Made by a program: the position numbers and the translations under genes. The notes beneath the pieces are model-generated. The model was not told the origin of the DNA. It did no database searches and saw only the letters and a list, made by a program, of their open reading frames with translations. From NCBI RefSeq assembly GCF_026340675.1, contig NZ_JAPEOX010000001.1, positions 3,782,001-3,846,000 of the forward strand: 64,000 nucleotides of DNA. The letters are read 5' to 3'. The DNA is from Streptomyces sp. NBC_01264 (GTDB lineage: Bacteria > Actinomycetota > Actinomycetes > Streptomycetales > Streptomycetaceae). Shown piece by piece: positions 52,438 to 60,592 of this stretch; position 1 is the stretch's first letter, and each line of letters starts with the position of its first letter.

Positions 52438-53571
52438 TCAGGCGTCGAGGTGCGGCATGCCGTACGCGTCCGCGACGAGGGCGTACGAGCGGAGGCGGGC
52501 CTCGCCGGCGTGGGCGTTGGCCGTGAGCATCATCTCGTCCGCGCCCGTCAGCTTCGCGAGGGCGTCCAGGCCCGCGGTGACCTCGTCCGGGGTGCCGTGG
52601 ACCACGCTCGCGAGGCGGTCGTCCACGAACTCCCGTTCCAGCGGCGTGTACGGGTACGCCGCCGCCTCTGCGGGCGTCGGGACCAGCCCGGGGCGCCCGC
52701 TGCGCAGCCGGAGCATCGACAGCGCGCCGGTCAGTACCTGCGCGCGGGCCTCCGCGGCGGTGTCGGCGGCGAGGGCCGCGACTCCGATGACGGCGTACGG
52801 GGCGTCCAGGACGGCCGAGGGGCGGAAGGACTGCCGGTAGAGGTCGAGGGCGGGCAGGGTTCCGGCCGGGGAGAAGTGGTGTGCGTAGGCGAACGGCAGC
52901 CCGAGTCCGCCGGCGAGGCGGGCGCTGAAGCCGGAGGAGCCGAGCAGCCAGATGGGCGGCCGCCCGGCGGGACCCTGCACGGGGCCCGGCACGGCGTGCA
53001 CGCGGGCGTATGGATGCCCGTCGGGGAAGTCGTCGTCGAGGAACCGGATCAGCTCCGCGAGCTGCCGGGGGAACTCGTCCACGGCCTCGTCACGGCGCCC
53101 GGGCCCGCGCAGCGCGGCGGCCGTCTGCCCGTCGGTGCCGGGAGCGCGCCCGAGGCCGAGGTCGATCCGACCCGGGGCCAGGGCCTCCAGGGTGCCGAAC
53201 TGCTCGGCGATGGCGAGCGGGGCGTGGTTGGGCAGCATGACCCCGCCCGAGCCCAGCCGGATCCGGGAGGTGTGGGCGGCGAGGTGGGCCAGGATCACGG
53301 CCGGGGAGGAACTGGCGACCCCGGGCATCGAGTGGTGTTCGGCGACCCAGTGGCGGTGGAAGCCGCGGGACTCGGCGAGCCGGGCTATGTCGACGCTGGT
53401 CCGCAGGGAGGCGGACGCGGTGCTGCCGGCGCCCACGGTGACGAGGTCGAGCACCGAGAGCGGTACCGGCGCGCGGCCGTGAGCCGTCCCGCGGATCTCC
53501 CCCTCGCCCGTGCCGGCGCTCCCCGGTCGTCCGGTGTCCCCCGCGCCTCCCAGATCACTGAGCTCACTCAT
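52438..53571 (-). CDS. Luciferase-like (LLM) flavin-dependent oxidoreductase
   Basis: The 377-residue protein starts MSELSDLGGAGDTGRPGSAG at 53571 with GGGAGA seven bases before. The bacterial-luciferase barrel is clear: LSVLDLVTVGAGSTASASLR, HRHWVAEHHSMPGVASSSPA, RIRLGSGGVMLPNHAPLAIA and the product-end GLGLPFAYAHHFSPAG. It belongs to the group-1 LLM subfamily that uses FMN. The substrate is unknown. It stands alone, divergent from an IclR gene. Confidence 0.9.
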   Translation of the reverse strand: MSELSDLGGAGDTGRPGSAGTGEGEIRGTAHGRAPVPLSVLDLVTVGAGSTASASLRTSVDIARLAESRGFHRHWVAEHHSMPGVASSSPAVILAHLAAHTSRIRLGSGGVMLPNHAPLAIAEQFGTLEALAPGRIDLGLGRAPGTDGQTAAALRGPGRRDEAVDEFPRQLAELIRFLDDDFPDGHPYARVHAVPGPVQGPAGRPPIWLLGSSGFSARLAGGLGLPFAYAHHFSPAGTLPALDLYRQSFRPSAVLDAPYAVIGVAALAADTAAEARAQVLTGALSMLRLRSGRPGLVPTPAEAAAYPYTPLEREFVDDRLASVVHGTPDEVTAGLDALAKLTGADEMMLTANAHAGEARLRSYALVADAYGMPHLDA

Positions 53572-53810
53572 CGTCTCTCCCGCTCCGCTCGCCCGTCCGT
53601 CCTCGTCCCTACGAAGAACCCGAACCGCGCGGCCGGTCCGGGCATTCCCGGCGCTCTCGGACACCACCCATGACCTTGGCATATGCCAGAGGAGTAGATC
53701 CAGGCAGAGCGATGTAATTGAGCCATCAATCTCACCAACAGGCGCTCCACACGGGCCTCTTGATGGCTATCGTGTGAGAGCAAGCGGTAACAACCTGCTA
53801 GGGGGAAACC

Positions 53811-54569
53811 GTGGCGCTGAAGCCCGAGCCGACCGCGCCGTTCCACTCGGTGCAGTACGCCCTGCGCGTACTCGAAACGGTCGCCCGCCATACCGGCGGC
53901 GTGACCGACGTACAGATCGCGCGTGAGACCGGCCTGCCCGCGGTCCATCTCGCCCCCATGCTCCTCATGCTGCGCCGTGAGGGGTACGTACTGCAGGTGT
54001 CCGACGGCGCCTACGCCATCGGGGACTCCCTCGTCCTGCTCGGCTCCGGCGTCGACCGCCAGCAGGCGCTGCAGGACAAGCTTCAGGACACCCTGGACCG
54101 GCTGCGGGACTCCGTCGGCGCCGCGGTCTACATCAGCCGGTACGTGGACGGCGAGGTCCGGATCACCCAGTTCGCGGACAGCCCGCGCACCCCCAAGGTC
54201 CACGAGTGGGTCGACTTCCGCTCGGCGGCGCACGCCAGCGCGGTGGGCAAGTGCCTGCTGACCCAGCTCGACCTGGACGGACGGCGCGACCACCTGTCCC
54301 GCCACAAGATCGCCCGACTGACGTCGAAGACCATCGTGAACGAGCGGATCCTCTTCTCGAAGCTGGACAGCCAGCCGGCCACGGTGCCCACGCTCGACCT
54401 GCAGGAATACGCCGTCGGCACGGTCTGCGCGGCCGTCCCGATCACGGCGGGCGCCTCGGTGGGCTGCCTCGCCCTGTCCCTGCCCGTGGAGCACGCCCAC
54501 CGACTGCGGGCCGCCGCCGACGTGCTGAACCGCAAGGCCGCGCCGCTGCTGCTGTCGCTCACCCTCTGA
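53811..54569 (+). CDS. IclR-family transcriptional regulator
   Basis: The 252-residue protein starts at the GTG at 53811 after GGGGGAAA. The N-terminal winged helix is PFHSVQYALRVLETVARHTG with TDVQIARETGLPAVHLAPML. The C-terminal effector domain has RSAAHASAVGKCLLTQLDLD and the final CAAVPITAGASVGCLALSLP, all IclR signatures. Streptomyces IclR proteins with this N-terminus include SsgR-like ones, but no ssgA is nearby, so I do not name it. The effector is unknown. Confidence 0.9.
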   Translation: MALKPEPTAPFHSVQYALRVLETVARHTGGVTDVQIARETGLPAVHLAPMLLMLRREGYVLQVSDGAYAIGDSLVLLGSGVDRQQALQDKLQDTLDRLRDSVGAAVYISRYVDGEVRITQFADSPRTPKVHEWVDFRSAAHASAVGKCLLTQLDLDGRRDHLSRHKIARLTSKTIVNERILFSKLDSQPATVPTLDLQEYAVGTVCAAVPITAGASVGCLALSLPVEHAHRLRAAADVLNRKAAPLLLSLTL

Positions 54570-54638
54570 GCGGTGGCCGGGGGGTGAGCTGCCCGCCCCT
54601 GCCCCCGCGCGCACCCGGCACCGGGCACCCGGAAAACA

Positions 54639-54677
54639 CTTCGGGCGGTTCCCGGTGAAACCGGAAACCGCCCGAAG
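54639..54677. terminator. Terminator between IclR gene and tRNA-Lys
   Basis: CTTCGGGCGGTT at 54639-54650 pairs perfectly with AACCGCCCGAAG at 54666-54677, with an inner CCGG-TGAAA-CCGG. It lies seven bases beyond the 3' end of the minus-strand tRNA and after the IclR gene, serving both. Confidence 0.9.
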
Positions 54678-54683
54678 GACAGG

Positions 54684-54757
54684 TGCGCCGCCAGGGACTC
54701 GAACCCCGGACCCGCTGATTAAGAGTCAGCTGCTCTAACCAACTGAGCTAGCGGCGC
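54684..54757 (-). tRNA. tRNA-Lys (CTT), copy 2, inverted
   Basis: The 74-base sequence is identical to copies 1 and 3 but on the minus strand. The promoter side reads TAGTATTTTCTCTGTCAGCAG in pieces, with TAGTAT as a likely -10, similar to the other two copies. Confidence 0.98.
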
Positions 54758-54868
54758 CTGCTGACAGAGAAAATACTACCTGCTCCCCCGGGGTGCTCAA
54801 AACCGGTTCCGGAACCGCCCGCTGCGGACCCCCGCGCCGCCCTTCACCGGCCCCGTCGGCCGCCCCGG

Positions 54869-56545
54869 TCAGCGGCCCAGCAGATCCGCGCGCCCCTGGG
54901 CCTCGTAGGCCTCCAGGAGCCCCGCCAGGTCCTCCGCCTCCAGCCTCCGGTAGGCGTCCTCCCCGCGCGGCCGCCACCAGACCGGGTCGCCGGTCCGGAA
55001 GGCCTCGCCCCGCAGGGAGACCCGGTGGACCTTGTTGGTCGCCGTGGTCGGCATGGCGCCGACGACCCGTACGTAGCGCGGGGCCATCTTCGTGCCGAGG
55101 TCGGGCTGGGCGGCGAGGAAGGCCGCGAAACCCTGCGGGGAGAAGACGGCCCCCTCGCGCAGGGCCACGGCGGCCATGACCTGGTCGCCCGCCACCTCGT
55201 CCGGTACGGCGTACACGGCCACCGCGGCCGCCCGCGCCCAGCGGGCCAGGATGTTCTCGATCACCGCGGCGGCCAGGTTCTCGCTGTCGACGCGCAGCCG
55301 GTCGTCGGTGCGGCCGGCGAAGTAGAGGAAGCCGTCGGGGTCGCGGAAGAAGAGGTCCCCGGTCCAGTACCAGCCGTCGCGGGTGCGGGCGGCCTCCGCG
55401 TCGGGGTTGCGCCAGTAGCCCTCGAAGAGGCTGCGGCCCTTGTTGACCAGCTCGCCTATCGCCTCGGAGCCGTTGAGGAGCCGGCCCCGGGCGTCGAGCG
55501 CGGCCGGCGGGCACTCGAGCCCCGTCTCCGGGTCGATGACGGCCAGGTCGTCGCTGGCGCCGGCCCGGCCCAGGGCGCCCGGCGGGGTGTCGGGGGTGCG
55601 CTGGACGGAGGCGCCGCCCTCGGTGGCCCCGTAGCCCTCGACGAGGCGGACCCCGAAGCGCTCGGCGAAGCGGGCCGCGTCGACGGCGCCGGCCTCGGTG
55701 CCGAAGCCCAGGCGCAGGGTGTGCGCGCGGTCGTCGGGGCGCGGCGGGGTGGCGAGGAGGTACTGCACGGCCCGGCCTACGTAGGTGAAGTACGTCGCCT
55801 CGTAGACCCGTACGTCGTCCAGGAACGCGGAGGCCGAGAAGCGGCGGCGCAGCGCCACGGCGGCCCCGCCCGCGAGCGCGGGGAGCCAGTCGGCGATGAC
55901 GGCGTTGCCGTGGAAGAGGGGCATGCAGATGTAGTGGACGTCGTCCGGGGTGACCGAAAAGTGACGTGCGAGCGAGGCCCCGGCCCCGGCCAGGCGGCCC
56001 TGGGTGCAGATCGCGGCCTTGGGGGCTCCGGTGGAGCCGGAGGTGAAGTAGAGGAGCAGCCGGGAGGAGGGGGTCGGGCCGGGGCCGAGCGTCGCGTCGC
56101 CGGGCTTCGCGCCGGCGTACGGGGCGAGCAATGCCTCGTACTCGTCCGTGTCCGTGACCAGCAGGCGTACGCCGGGCAGGTCGAGCCCGCGCAGGAGCGG
56201 CAGGTGGGTCCGCTCGGTCACCAGGATCCGGCAGTCGGTGTGCAGGATGTCGCGGGCCAGCTCGGGACCGCGCCGGGTGGGGTTGATCCCGGCGACGGCG
56301 GCCCCGGCCAGGGCCGCCGCGCCGAGCCAGAACGGGAACTCGGGGGTGTTGTCGAGCAGCACCCCGATGTGCGGCTCCGCCCCCGGCGGCAGCAGGTCGA
56401 CGAGGAGCGCGGCGCGCGCCGCGGCCTCCAGGGCGGTCCGGTGGTGGCTGAGCACGCCGTCGGCGTACTTCAGACCGGGCCGGTGGTCGCCCCATTGGCT
56501 CGTGATGAGCTCCGCGACGGTTTCGGGTGTCCTCGTTGGCCGCAT
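54869..56545 (-). CDS. Long-chain acyl-CoA synthetase-like AMP ligase
   Basis: The 558-residue protein has the adenylation motifs LLYFTSGSTGAPKAAICTQG, EGYGATEGGASVQ, DGWYWTGDLFFRDPDGFLYF and a final MPTTATNKVHRVSLRGEAF. It resembles fatty-acid-CoA ligases of the FadD/FATP type that activate very-long-chain or branched acids. The C-terminal 60 residues are unusually Glu/Arg-rich. It lies alone between tRNA-Lys copy 2 and the LPMO gene. Confidence 0.88.
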   Translation of the reverse strand: MRPTRTPETVAELITSQWGDHRPGLKYADGVLSHHRTALEAAARAALLVDLLPPGAEPHIGVLLDNTPEFPFWLGAAALAGAAVAGINPTRRGPELARDILHTDCRILVTERTHLPLLRGLDLPGVRLLVTDTDEYEALLAPYAGAKPGDATLGPGPTPSSRLLLYFTSGSTGAPKAAICTQGRLAGAGASLARHFSVTPDDVHYICMPLFHGNAVIADWLPALAGGAAVALRRRFSASAFLDDVRVYEATYFTYVGRAVQYLLATPPRPDDRAHTLRLGFGTEAGAVDAARFAERFGVRLVEGYGATEGGASVQRTPDTPPGALGRAGASDDLAVIDPETGLECPPAALDARGRLLNGSEAIGELVNKGRSLFEGYWRNPDAEAARTRDGWYWTGDLFFRDPDGFLYFAGRTDDRLRVDSENLAAAVIENILARWARAAAVAVYAVPDEVAGDQVMAAVALREGAVFSPQGFAAFLAAQPDLGTKMAPRYVRVVGAMPTTATNKVHRVSLRGEAFRTGDPVWWRPRGEDAYRRLEAEDLAGLLEAYEAQGRADLLGR

Positions 56546-56603
56546 GCCGCCGGAGAATAGCTGACGTCCCGTCAGAATTGAACGCCGTGGTGAGCCGTGG
56601 CGA

Positions 56604-57230
56604 TCAGAACTGGACGTCGGAGCAGGAGTAGAAGGCCATCGCGGTGTCGTTGACGGTCCACACGGCGAGGATCATGTGCCGGCCGGTCTTGCCGCTCGGC
56701 ATGGTGCCCTGGTGGACGGTGGTCATGGCCGGGCGGGTGCCGTTGTAGGCGACCGTGAGGAAGGGCTGCGGGTCGAGGGCGGCGCGGGTGAGCGGCTTGG
56801 TGGAGTCCCAGCCGTTCTTGGTGACGTAGTACCGGAAGTCGGTGGTGGAGTGGTTCGCGGTGAACTGCCAGCGGAAGCTGTAGCTCTGCCCGCTGGTCAC
56901 CGGGGTGGCCGGCCAGGCGCCGCCGCGCGGGTCGTCGAGCTGCGCGAACTCCGGGTGGTTGCCCGCACATATGCGGCCGTCGGCGGGACCGGCCGCGGGG
57001 AAGCCCTTGAGGCCTTCGACGCTCTGGGGCTCCCACTGGATGGGGCCGCAGTCGGAAACGGTCTTGTTGGCACAGAGCTTCTGGCGGCTGATCGGGGTGT
57101 CGGTGTACCCGTGGCTGCTGGCCGTGGGGGCCGTGACGAGCGCGAGGGCGGCGACCACGCCGAGGCCGACGGTGGTGGCGGTGGCCGTGGCGGCGGCCCG
57201 CTTGGTTCTGGGCATGCGGAAGGAACGCAT
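56604..57230 (-). CDS. Secreted chitin-active AA10 LPMO
   Basis: The 208-residue precursor starts MRSFRMPRTK at 57230. The signal peptide ends at TASS, exposing His40 of the mature SHGYTDTPISR as the N-terminal copper ligand. The second brace histidine is H127 in WQFTANHSTTDFRYYVT. Four cysteines and the final YSCSDVQF fit the CHB1/CelS2-type family, and the length fits a single-module enzyme. It oxidatively cleaves chitin and boosts the chitinase. DasR-like sites lie upstream. S. coelicolor has such a gene (SCO2833) at this locus as I recall. Confidence 0.95.
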   Translation of the reverse strand: MRSFRMPRTKRAAATATATTVGLGVVAALALVTAPTASSHGYTDTPISRQKLCANKTVSDCGPIQWEPQSVEGLKGFPAAGPADGRICAGNHPEFAQLDDPRGGAWPATPVTSGQSYSFRWQFTANHSTTDFRYYVTKNGWDSTKPLTRAALDPQPFLTVAYNGTRPAMTTVHQGTMPSGKTGRHMILAVWTVNDTAMAFYSCSDVQF

Positions 57231-57339
57231 GATGCTGATGCTCCTTGAACGTGGGGGGATGTCCGGAGAGAGCGTGCGCACGCGTGGGGATGGGCCGTAC
57301 CGGTGTCGGCGGCACGGCCCGTTCACGAGCTCTGGTTTT

Positions 57340-57391
57340 AGGTCTAGACCAAGTTCCACAGTATTGACGGGAGTTGGCCATGTCCAGACCA
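57340..57391. promoter_or_regulatory. DasR-like sites upstream of LPMO
   Basis: AGGTCTAGACCA at 57340-57351 agrees with the DasR core at 11 of 12 positions. A weaker copy, ATGTCCAGACCA at 57380-57391, agrees at 9 of 12. They lie 110-160 bases before the LPMO start. Confidence 0.75.
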
Positions 57392-57400
57392 ACGGAAGAA

Positions 57401-57420
57401 CGGGTGGTCCGGACCACCCG
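57401..57420. terminator. Perfect 20-base palindrome after the SPFH gene
   Basis: CGGGTGGTCCGGACCACCCG is its own reverse complement. It may fold as the SPFH terminator, although it leaves no loop unless the centre opens. Its core TGGTCCGGACCA also agrees with the DasR site at 10 of 12 positions. Confidence 0.5.
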
Positions 57421-57475
57421 GATTCCACCCGTTCTCCAATCGGCCCCGCGTCGGACCCGCTTCGGCCCGCCTCGG

Positions 57476-60400
57476 CTACTCGGCGCGGCCCGTGTAGAAG
57501 GCGACGGTCAGGTCCTTCACGAGGGCCTTGCGCTCGTAGTCGTCGAGCTCCACGATCCCGCGCGAGGTGAGCCGGTGGACGGTGTCGTCCACCGCGTCGA
57601 CCACCGAGGTCAGGACGGTGTCCCGGTGCTTCGCGTCGATCGCCGCGACCCGGCGCCGGCGCATGGCGTCCGCGACTTCGGGCGCGTACTCGATCCGGGT
57701 GGGCTGCGCCGAGAACACCTCCACCCCGACCGCCTCGGTCTCGGCCGCCAGCATCCGGGTCAGCGCGTCGCCGACGGCCTCGGCGTCGCGCAGGGTCGGG
57801 GCGTCCTCGTGGAAGGCGTCGGCGGGGAGCTGGGACAGGACCCGCGCCATGGCCGATTCGACCTGCTCGGCGAGGTAGTCGACGTGGTCCTCCACCGCCA
57901 GGGTCGCCCGGGCGGTGTCCTTCACCTGCCAGACCACCTGGACGACGACCTGGAGGGCGAGCCCGCCGGAGTCCACGGCGGGCATCGGGTCGCTGCGCCA
58001 GTGGCGCAGCCGGACGTCGACCCGGCGGCGCAGCAGGAGGGGGCTGATCCAGGTCAGGCCGCTACGGCGGACGGTGCCGCGGTAGCGGCCGAAGAGGGTG
58101 AGCACCCAGGCGTGGCCGGCCAGGCCCCGGCCGAGACCGCCGAGGGCGAGCAGGGCGATGACCCCGAGGAAGGCGAGCGGGGGCCAGAACCGTGCCTGCA
58201 ACCCCTGGTAGGGGCGGGGCTCCGCACCGAACGCCACCGCGAGGGAGTCGGGGACGGCCCCGGCCCGCCAGAGCACGACGGCGCAGCCGGCGAGCGCGAT
58301 GCCGCCGATGGCCACGGCGATCCAGCCGGGGAGCACCGGGCCGCGGTGCTCGTGGAGCCGGTCGTCGCCCCGGGGCACGCGGCGTCCGGGGGCGGGGCGG
58401 GGCGGGGCGATGCCTGCCTTCGGCCGGGGGTTCGGCTGCGCCTTCGGCCGGGGCTTCGGCTGGGGCTTCGGCTGCGGGTGGGCCGCCCCGCGGAACGGCA
58501 GGTGCACCGGCACCTCGGTCACCGCGCCCCCGCGCGGCGCGGCGATGCGGGGCAGGTCCTGCGTATCGTCCTCCCCGATCCGCGATACGGCTCGCGCGAC
58601 CAGCTCGGAGACGTCTGCGCTGCCGGCGCTCTCGTTGCCGTTGGCGCCGTCGGCGCTGCCGGCTCCGTCTGCGACCCCGGGGCCGGGGACGCCTCCGCGG
58701 CCGGTGGCGTGCTCCGACTCGGGCACGGCTTCGCCGGTGGCGGACCGCCCGACGGCGTCACCACCGGCCGTCGCGCGGTGTGCGGTCGCGCCGTGTGCGG
58801 TCGCGCCAGTGGCGGTCCCGACTGCGGCGGCCCGCGTGGTGGCGGCCCCGCTGGTGGCGCCCTGCCCGTCATCGGCCACACCCGTGGTGGCCCGCCCGGC
58901 ATTGCCCCCATCGGTGGTGGCCCGCCCAGCATCGGCCCCACCTGGGATGGCCTGCCAGTCATCGGCCCCGTCGGTGGTGGCCCGCCCGTCTGCGGGCTCC
59001 GGTCCGGGGTCGGCGTTGCCGACGGGTCCTGTGCCGGCGGAACTGCCGCCTACGGGCCCGGCGTCGCCGGCGGTGCCCGGAGCGGGCACGGACCAGGTCA
59101 GCTCCCGCCCTCCGGCCGGGTCGGCCGGACCGGGTTCGCCCGGCTCGGGCAGGTCCCGTACGGGGTACGGATCCGCGTACTCGGCCTCCGGGGCGGGGCC
59201 CGGGAACGCGTGCTGCGGGGCACGGCCCTGCTCGACGGACGAAGTGCTCTGTCCCGGCAGGTCCCAGGCAGCGGGCGGACCCGCGTGCCGCGGGGCGTGC
59301 TCCGCCCTGGGGGTCGTGGCGGCGAGAGTCACACCCGGGGCGGACGCGACCACCGGGGGCCAGGCCTCGTCCTGCGGGTGCGGGCGGGCACTTTCGGAGT
59401 CGGGGTTCCGCAGCCGGAGCGTGGCCGCACCCGCGTGGGCCGCCTCGTCCTGGGGATGCGAGATGTCCACCCCCGGCCCGGCCTGGGCCCGAGCCGCCGG
59501 TACGTCGCTGCGCGCCGCCTCCCCGACGGGCCCGTGCGGCGCACGGGCCGAAGCCTGCACCGCCACGCCCGCGGCGACGAGTCCCTCGGCTTCCCGGCCG
59601 CCCCCGGCGGGGACCGCGGCCGCGGCCTCCGCGTGGACGGGCCCGGAGAGCTGTTCGTCCGCCAGGACCCAACCGGTCGGCGCGGCCCACCCTGTCACCG
59701 TTGCCGCACTCCCGGACGCGGACGCGGAAGCCGCGGAAACCACGTCCAGTGCCGTGTCGGTGGAGGACCCGGCCCACCCGCCGACGCCCGGCGCGGGTGC
59801 GGGCTGCGCGGACCCGGCCCTGTCGAGCGCACCCGACGGGCACGCACCCCGCTCGGCGTCCCCCTGGGCGGAGCCCCGCCCTGCCGCGACCGGCGCGAAC
59901 CCGGCCCGCTCATGCTCACCCGGCAGGTACGCACCCCGCTCGGCACCTGCCTCGGCCGCTGCCCGCCCTACGGCAACCGGCCCGGCTGCGCCAGACACAG
60001 GCACGGCCCGCCCGTGCTCGACCGGAACGGCCCACCGGGGACCGCCCGCTCCGGGCGCGGCAGCGCCGGAACCGGCTCCGGTCCGGGTGGCTCCAGCCGA
60101 GGTGGCTCCACCCGGACCGGCTCCGGCCGGGGCCCCACCGGCAGCATGCGGCGCGGAAGCGGCCCGCACCGAACCCGCGCGGTCGTGCTCGGCCTGAACG
60201 GCCCACCGGGGGCCGGCCGCTGCCGGTGCGACTCCACCCGGGCCGGCTTCCGCTTGCGCGGCGGAAGCCGGACCGGCTCCCGCCCGGGCCCGACCGGCGG
60301 CATCCGGCGCGGAAGCGGCCGGCACCGAACCCGCCCGGTCGTGCTCGACCGGAACGGCCCACCGGGGACCGCCCGCCCCGGGCGCGGCAGCGCCGGGACC

Positions 60401-60592
60401 GGCTCCGCCCGGGGTGGCACCAGCCGGGGTGGCTCCGCCCAGGCCGGCTGCGCCCGCGGCCGCATCGGAACCGGCCGGCCGCTGCGGGGCTGGCGCCTGC
60501 GGGGTCGCCGGGTGGGGGGTCGGGTGTGGGGGGATCTGGAAGGTGCCTGTGGTCGAGGTCGTGCGCGTGGGGTACATCGTTGCCTCCGTCAT
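57476..60592 (-). CDS. SPFH/band-7 domain protein with giant low-complexity N-terminus
   Basis: The start MTEATMYPTRTTSTTGTF at 60592 overlaps the upstream hydrolase stop (ATGA), giving 1038 residues. The first 700 are Ala/Gly/Pro-rich, with a recurring GPRWAVxxEHxRAGSV-like unit and Ala-Thr-Gly-Asp runs. Two transmembrane helices follow (LPGWIAVAIGGIALAGCAVV and FWPPLAFLGVIALLALGGLG), then a band-7 domain with TWISPLLLRRRVDVRLRHWR and a helical end. It is probably a stomatin-like membrane scaffold. The frame stays open upstream over the hydrolase gene, but that part is a shadow. Confidence 0.85.
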   Translation of the reverse strand: MTEATMYPTRTTSTTGTFQIPPHPTPHPATPQAPAPQRPAGSDAAAGAAGLGGATPAGATPGGAGPGAAAPGAGGPRWAVPVEHDRAGSVPAASAPDAAGRARAGAGPASAAQAEAGPGGVAPAAAGPRWAVQAEHDRAGSVRAASAPHAAGGAPAGAGPGGATSAGATRTGAGSGAAAPGAGGPRWAVPVEHGRAVPVSGAAGPVAVGRAAAEAGAERGAYLPGEHERAGFAPVAAGRGSAQGDAERGACPSGALDRAGSAQPAPAPGVGGWAGSSTDTALDVVSAASASASGSAATVTGWAAPTGWVLADEQLSGPVHAEAAAAVPAGGGREAEGLVAAGVAVQASARAPHGPVGEAARSDVPAARAQAGPGVDISHPQDEAAHAGAATLRLRNPDSESARPHPQDEAWPPVVASAPGVTLAATTPRAEHAPRHAGPPAAWDLPGQSTSSVEQGRAPQHAFPGPAPEAEYADPYPVRDLPEPGEPGPADPAGGRELTWSVPAPGTAGDAGPVGGSSAGTGPVGNADPGPEPADGRATTDGADDWQAIPGGADAGRATTDGGNAGRATTGVADDGQGATSGAATTRAAAVGTATGATAHGATAHRATAGGDAVGRSATGEAVPESEHATGRGGVPGPGVADGAGSADGANGNESAGSADVSELVARAVSRIGEDDTQDLPRIAAPRGGAVTEVPVHLPFRGAAHPQPKPQPKPRPKAQPNPRPKAGIAPPRPAPGRRVPRGDDRLHEHRGPVLPGWIAVAIGGIALAGCAVVLWRAGAVPDSLAVAFGAEPRPYQGLQARFWPPLAFLGVIALLALGGLGRGLAGHAWVLTLFGRYRGTVRRSGLTWISPLLLRRRVDVRLRHWRSDPMPAVDSGGLALQVVVQVVWQVKDTARATLAVEDHVDYLAEQVESAMARVLSQLPADAFHEDAPTLRDAEAVGDALTRMLAAETEAVGVEVFSAQPTRIEYAPEVADAMRRRRVAAIDAKHRDTVLTSVVDAVDDTVHRLTSRGIVELDDYERKALVKDLTVAFYTGRAE

